Below, piece by piece: positions 42,480-49,584 of a stretch of 64,000 nucleotides of DNA (position 1 is the first letter of the stretch; every line of letters starts with the position of its first letter). Origin of the DNA: an uncultured Paracoccaceae bacterium (GTDB taxonomy: Bacteria > Pseudomonadota > Alphaproteobacteria > Rhodobacterales > Rhodobacteraceae). Made by a program: the position numbers and the translations under genes. Location: positions 62,001 through 126,000 of the forward strand of contig CATOSU010000020.1 of the NCBI GenBank assembly GCA_951812615.1, written 5' to 3'. Below the pieces are notes generated by a model, which saw nothing but the letters and a program-made list of their open reading frames with translations, did not search any database and was not told the origin of the DNA.

Positions 42480-43547
42480 TCACCCGAAGCGGGAGAAGGC
42501 TGCGTCGGTCTCGTCGGCGAGGATTTCCATCAATTCACCCGCGGGCAGGGCGCGCACCATCGCGGCGGATTGCCCGGCATAGACGGTCATCAGCGCGCTG
42601 TCAGCTGCGCCCAGCGCCTGAATCAGGCCAAATTGCTCCGGGAACGGGGCGGTGGGGGCATCGATACCCGACAGCAGGCGGGCGCCGCCATTGGCCAGGA
42701 TGCGGGCGGGTTTGCCGGAGGCGCGGTCGGTGATCAGCGTGCCGCCCTCGGCGGCGGTGTCCAGCGCCACGCGCCACGGGTCGGGCACACCGGATTCGGG
42801 GCAGGGCAGAAACGCGGTGCCGATCTGCACGGCGCTGGCCCCCAGCGTCAGCGCCGCGGCAATCCCGCGCCCGTCCGCGATACCGCCGGCGGCGATCACC
42901 GGCACCGATACCGCATCAAGGATCTGCGGCAGCAGCGACATCAGCCCCGACTGCCGGTCGGCTCCGGCACCGGTGAAGGTGCCGCGGTGGCCACCGGCCT
43001 CCAGCCCCTGGGCGATAATTGCGTCGCATCCGCCTGCTTCCAGCGTACGGGCCTCTTCTGCCGTTGTGGCCGTGCTGAGAAGGAGCGCACCGGTGGCTTT
43101 CAGCGCGTCGACAACCGGCTCCGGCGGCAGGCCAAAGTGGAAACTGATCACCTCGGGCCGGGTCTCGGCCAGGGTTTGAAGATGGTGCGGGCCGACCTCG
43201 CCGGCAAAGCCGGGACCGGGCTCGGGCAGGTTCTGGCCCAGCGCGGCAAAGACGGGGGCCAGTGCGGCCCGCATCGGTGCGCTTTTTGCCCCGGCCACGG
43301 GGTCGGGCTGAAACAGGACGAAGTTCATGTTGAGCGGGCCGGCAGACATCTGCCGGAAAGACAGGATGCGGTCGCGCAGTCTGGCCGGGTCGGCGCCCAT
43401 CATGCCCATGCCGCCCACGCCGCCGGCATTCGCCACCGCCGAGGCCAGCGCCGGCGTGCCGAGATCGCCCATCGGTGCCTGAAGGATCGGCAGGGCAAGG
43501 CCCAGCCGCTCGGTCAGCGCGTTCTGTCGCCAGTTGAGCCCGGTCAT
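42480..43547 (-). CDS. FMN-dependent nitronate monooxygenase / 2-nitropropane-dioxygenase-like oxidoreductase
   Basis: A 355-residue TIM-barrel flavoprotein. LPILQAPMGDLGTPALASAVANAGGVGGMGMMG (about 19-51) is the N-terminal FMN-binding signature. GGCDAIIAQGLEAGGHRGTF contains the catalytic histidine region, and PVIAAGGIADGRGIAAALTLGASAVQIGTAFL is the phosphate-binding end of the barrel. Such enzymes oxidise alkyl nitronates or reduce enones and quinones. It is divergent from the nitrile hydratase operon, with 103 bases between starts. A functional link to nitrile or nitro compounds is tempting but unsupported. Confidence 0.88.
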   Translation of the reverse strand: MTGLNWRQNALTERLGLALPILQAPMGDLGTPALASAVANAGGVGGMGMMGADPARLRDRILSFRQMSAGPLNMNFVLFQPDPVAGAKSAPMRAALAPVFAALGQNLPEPGPGFAGEVGPHHLQTLAETRPEVISFHFGLPPEPVVDALKATGALLLSTATTAEEARTLEAGGCDAIIAQGLEAGGHRGTFTGAGADRQSGLMSLLPQILDAVSVPVIAAGGIADGRGIAAALTLGASAVQIGTAFLPCPESGVPDPWRVALDTAAEGGTLITDRASGKPARILANGGARLLSGIDAPTAPFPEQFGLIQALGAADSALMTVYAGQSAAMVRALPAGELMEILADETDAAFSRFG

Positions 43548-43650
43548 GTGGCGTCCTTCCTGCAGGTCGGGCCGAGCCTAGCAGGGCACCTGTACGATGC
43601 AAACCGGAACGGGCTGGACAGAATCGCCCGGTGCTTGGCACTGTCGGTCC

Positions 43651-44262
43651 ATGCCACATGACGATCACGATCACCCGCATGCCCTGTTGCCGCCCGATCC
43701 CGCGCTGCGGGTGAAGGCGCTGGAAACCATCCTGACGCGCAAGGGTCTGATCGACCCTGCGGCGCTGGATGAGATTATCGATACCTATGAAAACAAGATC
43801 GGGCCGAAGAACGGCGCACAGGTGGTGGCGCGGGCTTGGAGCGATCCGGGGTTTCTGGAGGCGTTGCGGGCGGATGCCACGGCAGCGGTGAAGGACATGG
43901 GGTTTTATGGCCGCCAGGGTGAACACATGGTGGCGGTCGAGAACACGCCGGAGGTGCACAACATGGTCGTGTGCACGCTGTGTTCGTGCTATCCGTGGCC
44001 GCTCTTGGGCATTCCGCCGGGCTGGTACAAATCCGATGCCTACCGGGCGCGGGCGGTGCGCGAGCCGCGCAAGGTGCTGGCCGAGTTTGGCGTGACCCTG
44101 CCGGACGAGACGGCAGTGCGGGTGTGGGATTCGACCGCCGAGGTGCGGTATCTGGTGATCCCGATGCGGCCCGAGGGGACAGCCGGGCTGGACCGCGACG
44201 CGCTGGCCGCATTGGTGAGCCGCGACAGCATGATCGGCACCGGACTGGCGGTGGCCCCGTGA
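43651..44262 (+). CDS. nthA: Nitrile hydratase alpha subunit, cobalt type
   Basis: A 203-residue metal-bearing subunit. The metal site VCTLCSCYPWPLLG (106-119) has Cys108, Cys111, Ser112 and Cys113; the threonine at 109 marks the cobalt form (iron enzymes have serine). Two of the cysteines become oxidised to sulfinic and sulfenic acids in the mature enzyme. The N-terminus is histidine-rich (MPHDDHDHPH), possibly aiding metal loading. The enzyme hydrates nitriles to amides in the cytoplasm. The stop overlaps the GTG start of the beta subunit (GTGA). Confidence 0.95.
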   Translation: MPHDDHDHPHALLPPDPALRVKALETILTRKGLIDPAALDEIIDTYENKIGPKNGAQVVARAWSDPGFLEALRADATAAVKDMGFYGRQGEHMVAVENTPEVHNMVVCTLCSCYPWPLLGIPPGWYKSDAYRARAVREPRKVLAEFGVTLPDETAVRVWDSTAEVRYLVIPMRPEGTAGLDRDALAALVSRDSMIGTGLAVAP

Positions 44263-44936
44263 CCCGCGTGCATGACATGGGCGGTCGTTATGGCGACGGT
44301 GCGGTGGTGCCCGAGGACGAGGATGGTCCGGTGTTCCCGCAGGACTGGCATGGGCGCGCGCTGGCGGTGACTTTGGCCTGCGGGTCGCTGGGACAGTGGA
44401 ATATCGACATCTCGCGCCATGCGCGGGAAAGGCTGAGCCCGCAGGATTACACGCGGTTTTCCTACTACGAGAAATGGATGGCCGGGCTGGCCGATCTGCT
44501 GGTCGAAAAGGGTGTGCTGACGGCCGAGGATTTGTCGGGGGGCGGGTCGGACGCGCGGCATCCGCTGGCCGACCGGGTGATGACGCCCGAGGCGGTGGCG
44601 CGCACGCTGGTCAATGGCGGGCCGGCGGACCGGGACAGCAACATCGCGCCGCTTTTTGAGCCCGGAGACGCGGTGCGCACGGCGCGCCCGGCCGGCAACC
44701 GGCTGGTGGATGGCGGGCATACAAGGCTGCCGGCCTATGCGGCGGGGGCAAAGGGCCGGATCGTGCGGCTGCATGGCTGTCACGTGCTGCCCGACAGTTC
44801 GGCGCATGGGCTGGGCGAGGCGCCAGAGCCGCTCTATTCCGTGGTCTTTGCCGCGTCCGAGCTCTGGACCGACCCCGAACATCCGCGCGACGAGGTGGTG
44901 CTGGACCTGTGGCAAAGCTATCTGGAGCCGGCATGA
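44259..44936 (+). CDS. nthB: Nitrile hydratase beta subunit
   Basis: A 225-residue subunit. The GTG at 44259 gives the characteristic N-terminus VTRVHDMGGRYGDGAVVPE. SYYEKWMAGLADLLVEKGVL follows, and the C-terminal SH3-like barrel carries RLPAYAAGAKGRIVRLHGCHVLPD and the YSVVFAASELW strand. The beta subunit completes the active site and supplies arginines that contact the oxidised cysteines. It overlaps both neighbours by 4 bases (GTGA and ATGA), giving a tightly coupled three-gene unit in the order alpha, beta, accessory, usual for cobalt enzymes. Confidence 0.95.
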   Translation: MTRVHDMGGRYGDGAVVPEDEDGPVFPQDWHGRALAVTLACGSLGQWNIDISRHARERLSPQDYTRFSYYEKWMAGLADLLVEKGVLTAEDLSGGGSDARHPLADRVMTPEAVARTLVNGGPADRDSNIAPLFEPGDAVRTARPAGNRLVDGGHTRLPAYAAGAKGRIVRLHGCHVLPDSSAHGLGEAPEPLYSVVFAASELWTDPEHPRDEVVLDLWQSYLEPA

Positions 44937-45256
44937 ATACGCGCCCCGACCCGGTCTTCGAAGAACCCTGGCACGCGCAGGTTTTTGCGCTGACGGTGCA
45001 TCTGAATGAAAGCGGGCAGTTGAATTGGAGCGACTGGGCAGCCCGGTTCGGCGCCACGTTGAAGCGGCACGGGCTGTCGAAGGAACTCAACGGCGGCAGC
45101 GACTATTTCGCCGCCTGGCTGGAGACGCTGGAGGCGGTTCTGGCCGAAGCCGGCGCCGCCCCGCGACACGAGACAGAAACCATGGCCGCAGCGTGGGAGC
45201 AGGCCTATCTCAGCACCCCGCACGGGCAGCCGGTTAAACTGAACTCCACCGGGTAA
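44933..45256 (+). CDS. Nitrile hydratase accessory/activator protein (P14K/NhlE-like)
   Basis: A 107-residue protein resembling the N-terminal half of the beta subunit. The pattern VFEEPWHAQVFALTVHLNESGQLNWSDWAARFG and YFAAWLETLEAVL is that of the cobalt-enzyme activators that carry an alpha subunit and swap it, metal included, into the alpha-beta apoenzyme. It starts in the nthB stop (ATGA). No cobalt transporter or amidase gene follows; the next gene is convergent and unrelated. The operon therefore makes the amide but not the acid. Confidence 0.88.
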   Translation: MNTRPDPVFEEPWHAQVFALTVHLNESGQLNWSDWAARFGATLKRHGLSKELNGGSDYFAAWLETLEAVLAEAGAAPRHETETMAAAWEQAYLSTPHGQPVKLNSTG

Positions 45257-45259
45257 CAC

Positions 45260-45301
45260 GATTTTTCTCCGAAAAATCCAATGAAAATTCGTAGAATTTT
45301 C
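45260..45301. repeat. Pair of AT-rich palindromes filling a convergent gap (array D)
   Basis: GATTTTTC/GAAAAATC (45260-45278, centre tcc) and GAAAATTC/GAATTTTC (45283-45301, centre gta) have perfect 8-bp arms and 3-nt centres, 4 bases apart. They begin 4 bases after the nitrile hydratase accessory stop and end 5 bases before the thioesterase stop. Their AT-richness contrasts with the flanking coding DNA. A bidirectional terminator is likely. Confidence 0.75.
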
Positions 45302-45306
45302 GTGCC

Positions 45307-46107
45307 TCAGACGAAGACAATCACCGATTGCATCCCGTCTGCCACCAGCCGTCCATCGCTCGACCACATGCGCATGGTCTGGCTGGAATAGCCATCTCCG
45401 GCGGCGGTGACCTCCGATTCGACCTGCCACCACCCGTCTTCGGTGGTCAGGTCGGTGTCGGTCCGGTTGAAGATCCATTTGACCGAACTGTTCGGCCCCA
45501 TCTGCGGAAACAGCGGGAACACCGCCGGTGGCAGGATGTCCCCGATGCAGAGCTGCGACACCACGCCGTCACGCGATGCCGGATCCCGGTGCCGGGCCCA
45601 GCCACGCAGGTATCCCCGCGTTGCCCCCATGCCGGGCATCGCGCCCTCGATCAGGCGAATGTCGAAATTCTGGTGGAACCCCGGTGCCATCGGCTTGGCA
45701 AAATCCGGGATCATCTGCGGCGTGTCCTCCGGCGCCGGTGCAGCCGGTGCCGGCCGGTCGACGCGGATAGCGCTGTCGCGGGCGCTGCTAAAGCTGAAAT
45801 TGCCGGTTCCGACCACCTGCGCGCCGATCCGGGCGTGTGCCTCGACGGTGGTGATATTGCGGCCCCGGCGCAAAAGCCCGGCGGTAAACACCCCCGGTTC
45901 GGTCACCGGCCCGGTGAAATCAATCAGCGCCGAGCGCAGCGGCGGCAGGTCCGGCACGGAGCGCCGCGCAGCCTCCAGCAACAGCGCCGCGGTCAGCCCG
46001 CCAAAAGCGGTGCGGCCCTGTTTCCAGTTTGTCGTCAGCGGCGCGGCAAACCCGTCCTCCTGCGGCGTCATGGCCGCCAAAAGCGTGGCGAGACTGTCCT
46101 GTGTCAT
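45307..46107 (-). CDS. Acyl-CoA thioesterase family protein (double hot-dog)
   Basis: A 266-residue protein with two hot-dog halves, like the TesB/YciA-related thioesterase superfamily. RTAFGGLTAALLLEAARRSVP near 33-53 is the first-helix signature; the following strands include LIDFTGPVTEPGVFTAGLLRRGRNITTVEAHARIG. The second half has SSVKWIFNRTDTDLTTEDGWWQVESEVTAAGDGYSSQTMRMWSSDGRLVADG, including the closing D-G-x-x-x-A-D-G-type turn. It would hydrolyse an acyl-CoA of unknown chain length. The ATG at 46107 has GGGGATCGG upstream. It is separated from the next upstream gene by 66 bases. Confidence 0.85.
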   Translation of the reverse strand: MTQDSLATLLAAMTPQEDGFAAPLTTNWKQGRTAFGGLTAALLLEAARRSVPDLPPLRSALIDFTGPVTEPGVFTAGLLRRGRNITTVEAHARIGAQVVGTGNFSFSSARDSAIRVDRPAPAAPAPEDTPQMIPDFAKPMAPGFHQNFDIRLIEGAMPGMGATRGYLRGWARHRDPASRDGVVSQLCIGDILPPAVFPLFPQMGPNSSVKWIFNRTDTDLTTEDGWWQVESEVTAAGDGYSSQTMRMWSSDGRLVADGMQSVIVFV

Positions 46108-46173
46108 GTCCGATCCCCGTGATGTCGCGTGCAATCTACCGCGGCCGGCGACCGGCGCATCCGTGACGCTTGG

Positions 46174-46398
46174 TCATTTCAGCGAACGGACAGGGCGGGA
46201 CATCAGGCCGGCCTTCTGCAGGAACCGGCGCAGCCCCGCGCGCGACGGCCAGTGCAGCCGGGGCCGTGTCACCCGGCGCCCGGCGAGGCGGTTGAATTCG
46301 TGGATGTCGATCACCCGCTCGGCACAGCCGCAGCCTTCTCCGGTGGCGACCTTGTCAAAATAGAAGCGCGTGAAATCGGTGTCGTCGCGATCATTCAT
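46174..46398 (-). CDS. Small conserved-looking protein of unknown function
   Basis: A 74-residue basic protein. Its N-terminal half is acidic and aromatic ([16 protein letters not shown]) and holds a Cys-x-Cys (EGCGCAERVIDIHEFNRLAG). The C-terminal half is arginine-rich. The start overlaps the stop of the upstream membrane-protein gene by 8 bases, supporting that it is translated. I do not recognise a family. Confidence 0.6.
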   Translation of the reverse strand: MNDRDDTDFTRFYFDKVATGEGCGCAERVIDIHEFNRLAGRRVTRPRLHWPSRAGLRRFLQKAGLMSRPVRSLK

Positions 46399-46786
46399 CG
46401 ATATCGTCCATATCCGCCTGTCCGCTGAGCGCGCGGCGCACATGGCTCCAGCTCAGCCCGACGCCCAGCACGATGCTGAGCGCGAGAATGCCCAGCCACA
46501 CGTTCACATCCTCGTTTTCAAGCGACAGGAAGCCGAAATCGTAAAGCACCCATAACAGCGCCCCCACCACCGCCAGCACCAGCACCATGCCGAAGCCGCC
46601 AATCGAGCGGATCGTGGCGCGGGTGTAGATGATATAGCCGATCAGCAGGATCAGCCCCAGCAACACCGCGACCGACAGATGCTGTTCATAGTTCGTCAGC
46701 GTCCAGCGGACATAGTTCCAGTCCGTCGGATTATACGTCACCGCCAACAGCACAAAGGCAAACACCCAGCGCAGGAACACACCCAT
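46391..46786 (-). CDS. Four-helix membrane protein, DUF6524-like
   Basis: A 131-residue inner-membrane protein with four segments near 4-21, 38-58, 66-84 and 92-111. The sequence between the first two ([23 protein letters not shown]) is polar and aromatic and looks conserved. The tail is short and acidic (ADMDDIDE). The name is my recollection of a Rhodobacteraceae family of this size and motif, without known function. The ATG at 46786 is chosen because the open frame upstream runs antisense through purA with low-complexity composition. It is divergent from purA (145 bases). Confidence 0.75.
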   Translation of the reverse strand: MGVFLRWVFAFVLLAVTYNPTDWNYVRWTLTNYEQHLSVAVLLGLILLIGYIIYTRATIRSIGGFGMVLVLAVVGALLWVLYDFGFLSLENEDVNVWLGILALSIVLGVGLSWSHVRRALSGQADMDDIDE

Positions 46787-46930
46787 ATTCCACAGCCCCG
46801 ATTTTTCGCGCAGAATCGCGGAATCCGGCGGCCCTGTCCAGCCCTGCGGCATTGCAGCCGGATTTTCCCGTTTCCCTGTTGCACCGGTCCCGTTATACCG
46901 GCGCGGGTTTTCAGGCCGGAGGAAGATGCA

Positions 46931-48223
46931 GTGGCAAATGTTGTCGTGGTCGGCGCCCAGTGGGGCGACGAGGGCAAAGGCAAGATCGTCGACTGGCTGA
47001 GCGAGCGCGCGGATGTGATCGCGCGGTTTCAGGGCGGGCACAATGCCGGCCATACACTGGTGATCGATGGCGAGGTGTACAAGCTGCACGCGCTGCCGTC
47101 GGGCGTGGTGCGTGGCGGCAAGCTCAGCGTCATCGGCAACGGCGTGGTGCTGGACCCCTGGAACCTGCTGAAAGAAATCGAAACGATCATGGCACAGGGC
47201 GTGGAGATCACCCCCGAGACGCTGATGATCGCCGAGAACACACCGCTGATCCTGCCCTTCCATGGCGAGCTGGACCGCGCGCGGGAGAGCCAGAATTCGG
47301 TGGCCAAGATCGGCACAACCGGTCGCGGCATCGGCCCGTGTTACGAGGACAAGGTGGGCCGCCGGGTGATCCGGGTCGCCGATCTGGCCGACGACGCAAC
47401 ACTGGAGCTGCGGGTGGACCGGGCGCTGGTGCATCACAACGCCTTGCGCAAGGGGCTGGGGCTGGGCGAGATCGACCGCGACGGGCTGATCGCGCAGCTC
47501 AGGCAGGTCGCGCCGGAAATCCTGAAATATGCCGGGCCGGTGTGGAAGGTGATGAACGAGAAACGCAAGGCCGGCAAGCGGATCCTGTTCGAAGGGGCGC
47601 AGGGCGCGCTGCTGGATATCGACTTTGGCACGTATCCCTTTGTGACATCGTCGAACGTGATCGCCGGTCAGGCCGCGACCGGCGTGGGCATCGGGCCCGG
47701 ATCCATCGATTTCGTGCTGGGCATCGTCAAGGCCTACACCACCCGCGTCGGCGAAGGCCCGTTCCCGACCGAACTCGATGACGCGGACGGCCAGCGGCTG
47801 GGCGAGCGCGGGCACGAATTTGGCACCACCACCGGGCGCAAGCGGCGCTGCGGCTGGTTCGACGCGGTTCTGGTGCGCCAGACCTGCGCAACCTCGGGTG
47901 TGAACGGTATTTCGCTGACCAAACTGGACGTGCTGGACGGGTTCGAAACATTGCGGATCTGCACCGGCTATGACCTGGACGGGCAACGGCTGGATTACCT
48001 GCCCACCGCGGCCGACCAGCAGGCCCGCTGTACGCCGGTTTACGAGGAAATGCCGGGCTGGAGCGAATCGACCGAAGGCGCGCGCAGCTGGGCCGACCTG
48101 CCGGCCAACGCCATCAAGTATGTGCGCCGGATCGAGGAACTGATCCAGTGTCCCGTGGCGCTCCTGTCCACATCGCCCGAGCGCGAGGACACGATCCTCG
48201 TGACCGACCCGTTCGCCGACTGA
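46931..48223 (+). CDS. purA: Adenylosuccinate synthetase
   Basis: A 430-residue enzyme joining IMP and aspartate with GTP, the first dedicated step to [22 protein letters not shown] (4-22) is the GTP-binding loop with the catalytic aspartate, followed by [13 protein letters not shown] with the essential histidine. [20 protein letters not shown] is the IMP-binding segment, and the C-terminal [14 protein letters not shown] follows. The start is GTG at 46931 behind GGAGGAAG; the open frame upstream is not conserved. Its TGA overlaps the next gene's ATG by one base. Confidence 0.97.
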   Translation: MANVVVVGAQWGDEGKGKIVDWLSERADVIARFQGGHNAGHTLVIDGEVYKLHALPSGVVRGGKLSVIGNGVVLDPWNLLKEIETIMAQGVEITPETLMIAENTPLILPFHGELDRARESQNSVAKIGTTGRGIGPCYEDKVGRRVIRVADLADDATLELRVDRALVHHNALRKGLGLGEIDRDGLIAQLRQVAPEILKYAGPVWKVMNEKRKAGKRILFEGAQGALLDIDFGTYPFVTSSNVIAGQAATGVGIGPGSIDFVLGIVKAYTTRVGEGPFPTELDDADGQRLGERGHEFGTTTGRKRRCGWFDAVLVRQTCATSGVNGISLTKLDVLDGFETLRICTGYDLDGQRLDYLPTAADQQARCTPVYEEMPGWSESTEGARSWADLPANAIKYVRRIEELIQCPVALLSTSPEREDTILVTDPFAD

Positions 48224-48441
48224 TGGCGCTCACCTACAAAGCCCGCCGCCGCTGGTCGCTGGTGATCCTGCTGGTCGGCCTGCCGGTTTACATCGTGGCC
48301 GCGGTGACGATCATGAACTGGCTGGACCGCCCGCCGCTGTGGCTGGAGCTGGTGATCTACGTGGCGCTGGGTATCGTCTGGGCCCTGCCGTTCAAGATGG
48401 TGTTCCGCGGCGTGGGACAGGACGATCCGGACGCGGAGTAG
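48223..48441 (+). CDS. DUF2842-domain small membrane protein
   Basis: A 72-residue protein starting in the purA stop (TGATG). It has two membrane segments (about 13-33 and 40-60), a basic start (ALTYKARRRWSL) and the WLELVIYVALGIVWALPFKMVFRGVG segment typical of DUF2842. The function is unknown; the coupling to purA is common in Rhodobacteraceae as far as I recall. The stop codon is one base before the first unit of a palindrome array. Confidence 0.85.
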   Translation: MALTYKARRRWSLVILLVGLPVYIVAAVTIMNWLDRPPLWLELVIYVALGIVWALPFKMVFRGVGQDDPDAE

Positions 48442-48442
48442 G

Positions 48443-48529
48443 GCAATTCGTGAACGAATTGCAGGCGAAGCGTGGACGCTTCGCAGCAAAACGAGTTCAC
48501 TCGTTTTGTGCGATTTGTCGACAAATCGC
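48443..48529. repeat. Tandem array of four short palindromes (array B)
   Basis: Four perfect units lie in series. GCAATTCGT/ACGAATTGC (48443-48462, centre ga) is followed by GCGAAGCGT/ACGCTTCGC (48465-48484, centre gg). CAAAACGAGT/ACTCGTTTTG (48487-48508, centre tc) and GCGATTTGT/ACAAATCGC (48510-48529, centre cg) complete the array. Spacers are 1-2 bases. Every unit has GT-NN-AC in the middle and a different arm. The array fills the gap between the convergent DUF2842 and lipocalin-like genes, from 1 base after one stop to 8 bases before the other. Confidence 0.93.
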
Positions 48530-48537
48530 CTCCGCCG

Positions 48538-49584
48538 TCAGTAGCCGGTCATTTCCAGATATCCCCGGCCGGAATGGCTGCCGGTGATGCGCACGGGACC
48601 TTCCCAGTAGGACACGGACATGTCCATCCACGCGCCGGGGTTCACCGCGCGGATTGTCACGTCGAGCTGCCGTTCGGGCAGAGACAGCGACCATTCCGTC
48701 GGAACCTCCCGTCCGGCAACAGGGTGAAAATGATTTGGTATCAGAGTGATCTCGCCATTTCCTAATGCAACGGCGCGACCCTGCGGATCGATCCAGGTTG
48801 CCGCAGTGAAATCACCGCGCGCGCCGCGCAGGCGAAAGGCCATCAGCTTGTCACCGGTATCGAGCGTCAGTGAAAACCAGTCCCACCCCGACTGGTCCGA
48901 CGCCAGCGGCCGGGACGACCATTCACGATCGAGCCAGCCATGGCCGGTGACCTCCACCGGGCCTTCGGGCAGCGTCAGCACGCCGTTCAGCACGTAATGC
49001 GGCTGCGAGTAATAGTGGCTGGCCTGCCCGTCGGCGGATTTGACCGAATACCCGTTCTGCCCGTGAAAGATCAGCGGACCTTCGGCCTGCAGGCGCAGAT
49101 CATAGGCAAACCCGTCGCCATGGGCGCGCAGGGTCAGCCGGTCGGGATCGGGACCGGCCATCTGCCAGTCATCGATCCATGCCTCAAACGGCACAGGCGT
49201 CACACCGGCCTGACCGATGCCGCCCCGGGCAATCTTCTCGGCATGAAAGTGCCGGTCCGGTGTGGTCAGCGCCGCGTGCCCCATCCACAGCTGCGGGCTC
49301 TGCCAGCCCGCCGTTTCACCGGGTTTCAGGCCCGAGCGGAACAGCGTCCACTGGATCCCGTAATCCGTGCCGGCCGCGTCGCGCAGGTTGGCGGTCAGAT
49401 ACCACCATTCGATGCGGAACCCGGGATGCGGGCCGTGATCGGCGGGAAACGAGAAGCGGTAACCGGGGTCGGGCCGGGAAAACCCGTCCGCATCGCTGCC
49501 CAGCCCGGCAAAACCCTGCGCCCAAACCGGGCCGGCGGTTCCGGCCAGCAGCGCGGCCAGCAGGGTGCGGCGGTCAACGTTCAT
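48538..49584 (-). CDS. Secreted lipocalin-like (AttH/CrtC-type) protein
   Basis: A 348-residue protein with a signal peptide (NVDRRTLLAALLAGTAGPVWA, with a twin-arginine-like start). The AttH/carotenoid-hydratase fold follows: PGYRFSFPADHGPHPGFRIEWWYLTANLRD near 40-70, QWTLFRSGL, and the second half with VTGHGWLDREWSS and WDWFSLTLDTGDKLMAFRLR. Such two-domain lipocalins bind or modify hydrophobic molecules. The gene overlaps the FtsX-like permease gene by 11 bases. That permease and the ATPase gene lie upstream in one operon, so the protein is probably the periplasmic partner of that ABC system. I chose ATG 49584 over a TTG at 49590. Confidence 0.85.
   Translation of the reverse strand: MNVDRRTLLAALLAGTAGPVWAQGFAGLGSDADGFSRPDPGYRFSFPADHGPHPGFRIEWWYLTANLRDAAGTDYGIQWTLFRSGLKPGETAGWQSPQLWMGHAALTTPDRHFHAEKIARGGIGQAGVTPVPFEAWIDDWQMAGPDPDRLTLRAHGDGFAYDLRLQAEGPLIFHGQNGYSVKSADGQASHYYSQPHYVLNGVLTLPEGPVEVTGHGWLDREWSSRPLASDQSGWDWFSLTLDTGDKLMAFRLRGARGDFTAATWIDPQGRAVALGNGEITLIPNHFHPVAGREVPTEWSLSLPERQLDVTIRAVNPGAWMDMSVSYWEGPVRITGSHSGRGYLEMTGY

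Noticed and set aside
34567-48529. CRISPR or direct-repeat array reading of the palindrome clusters
   Set aside because: The units do not share sequence, spacers are only 1-2 bases, and no cas gene is present.
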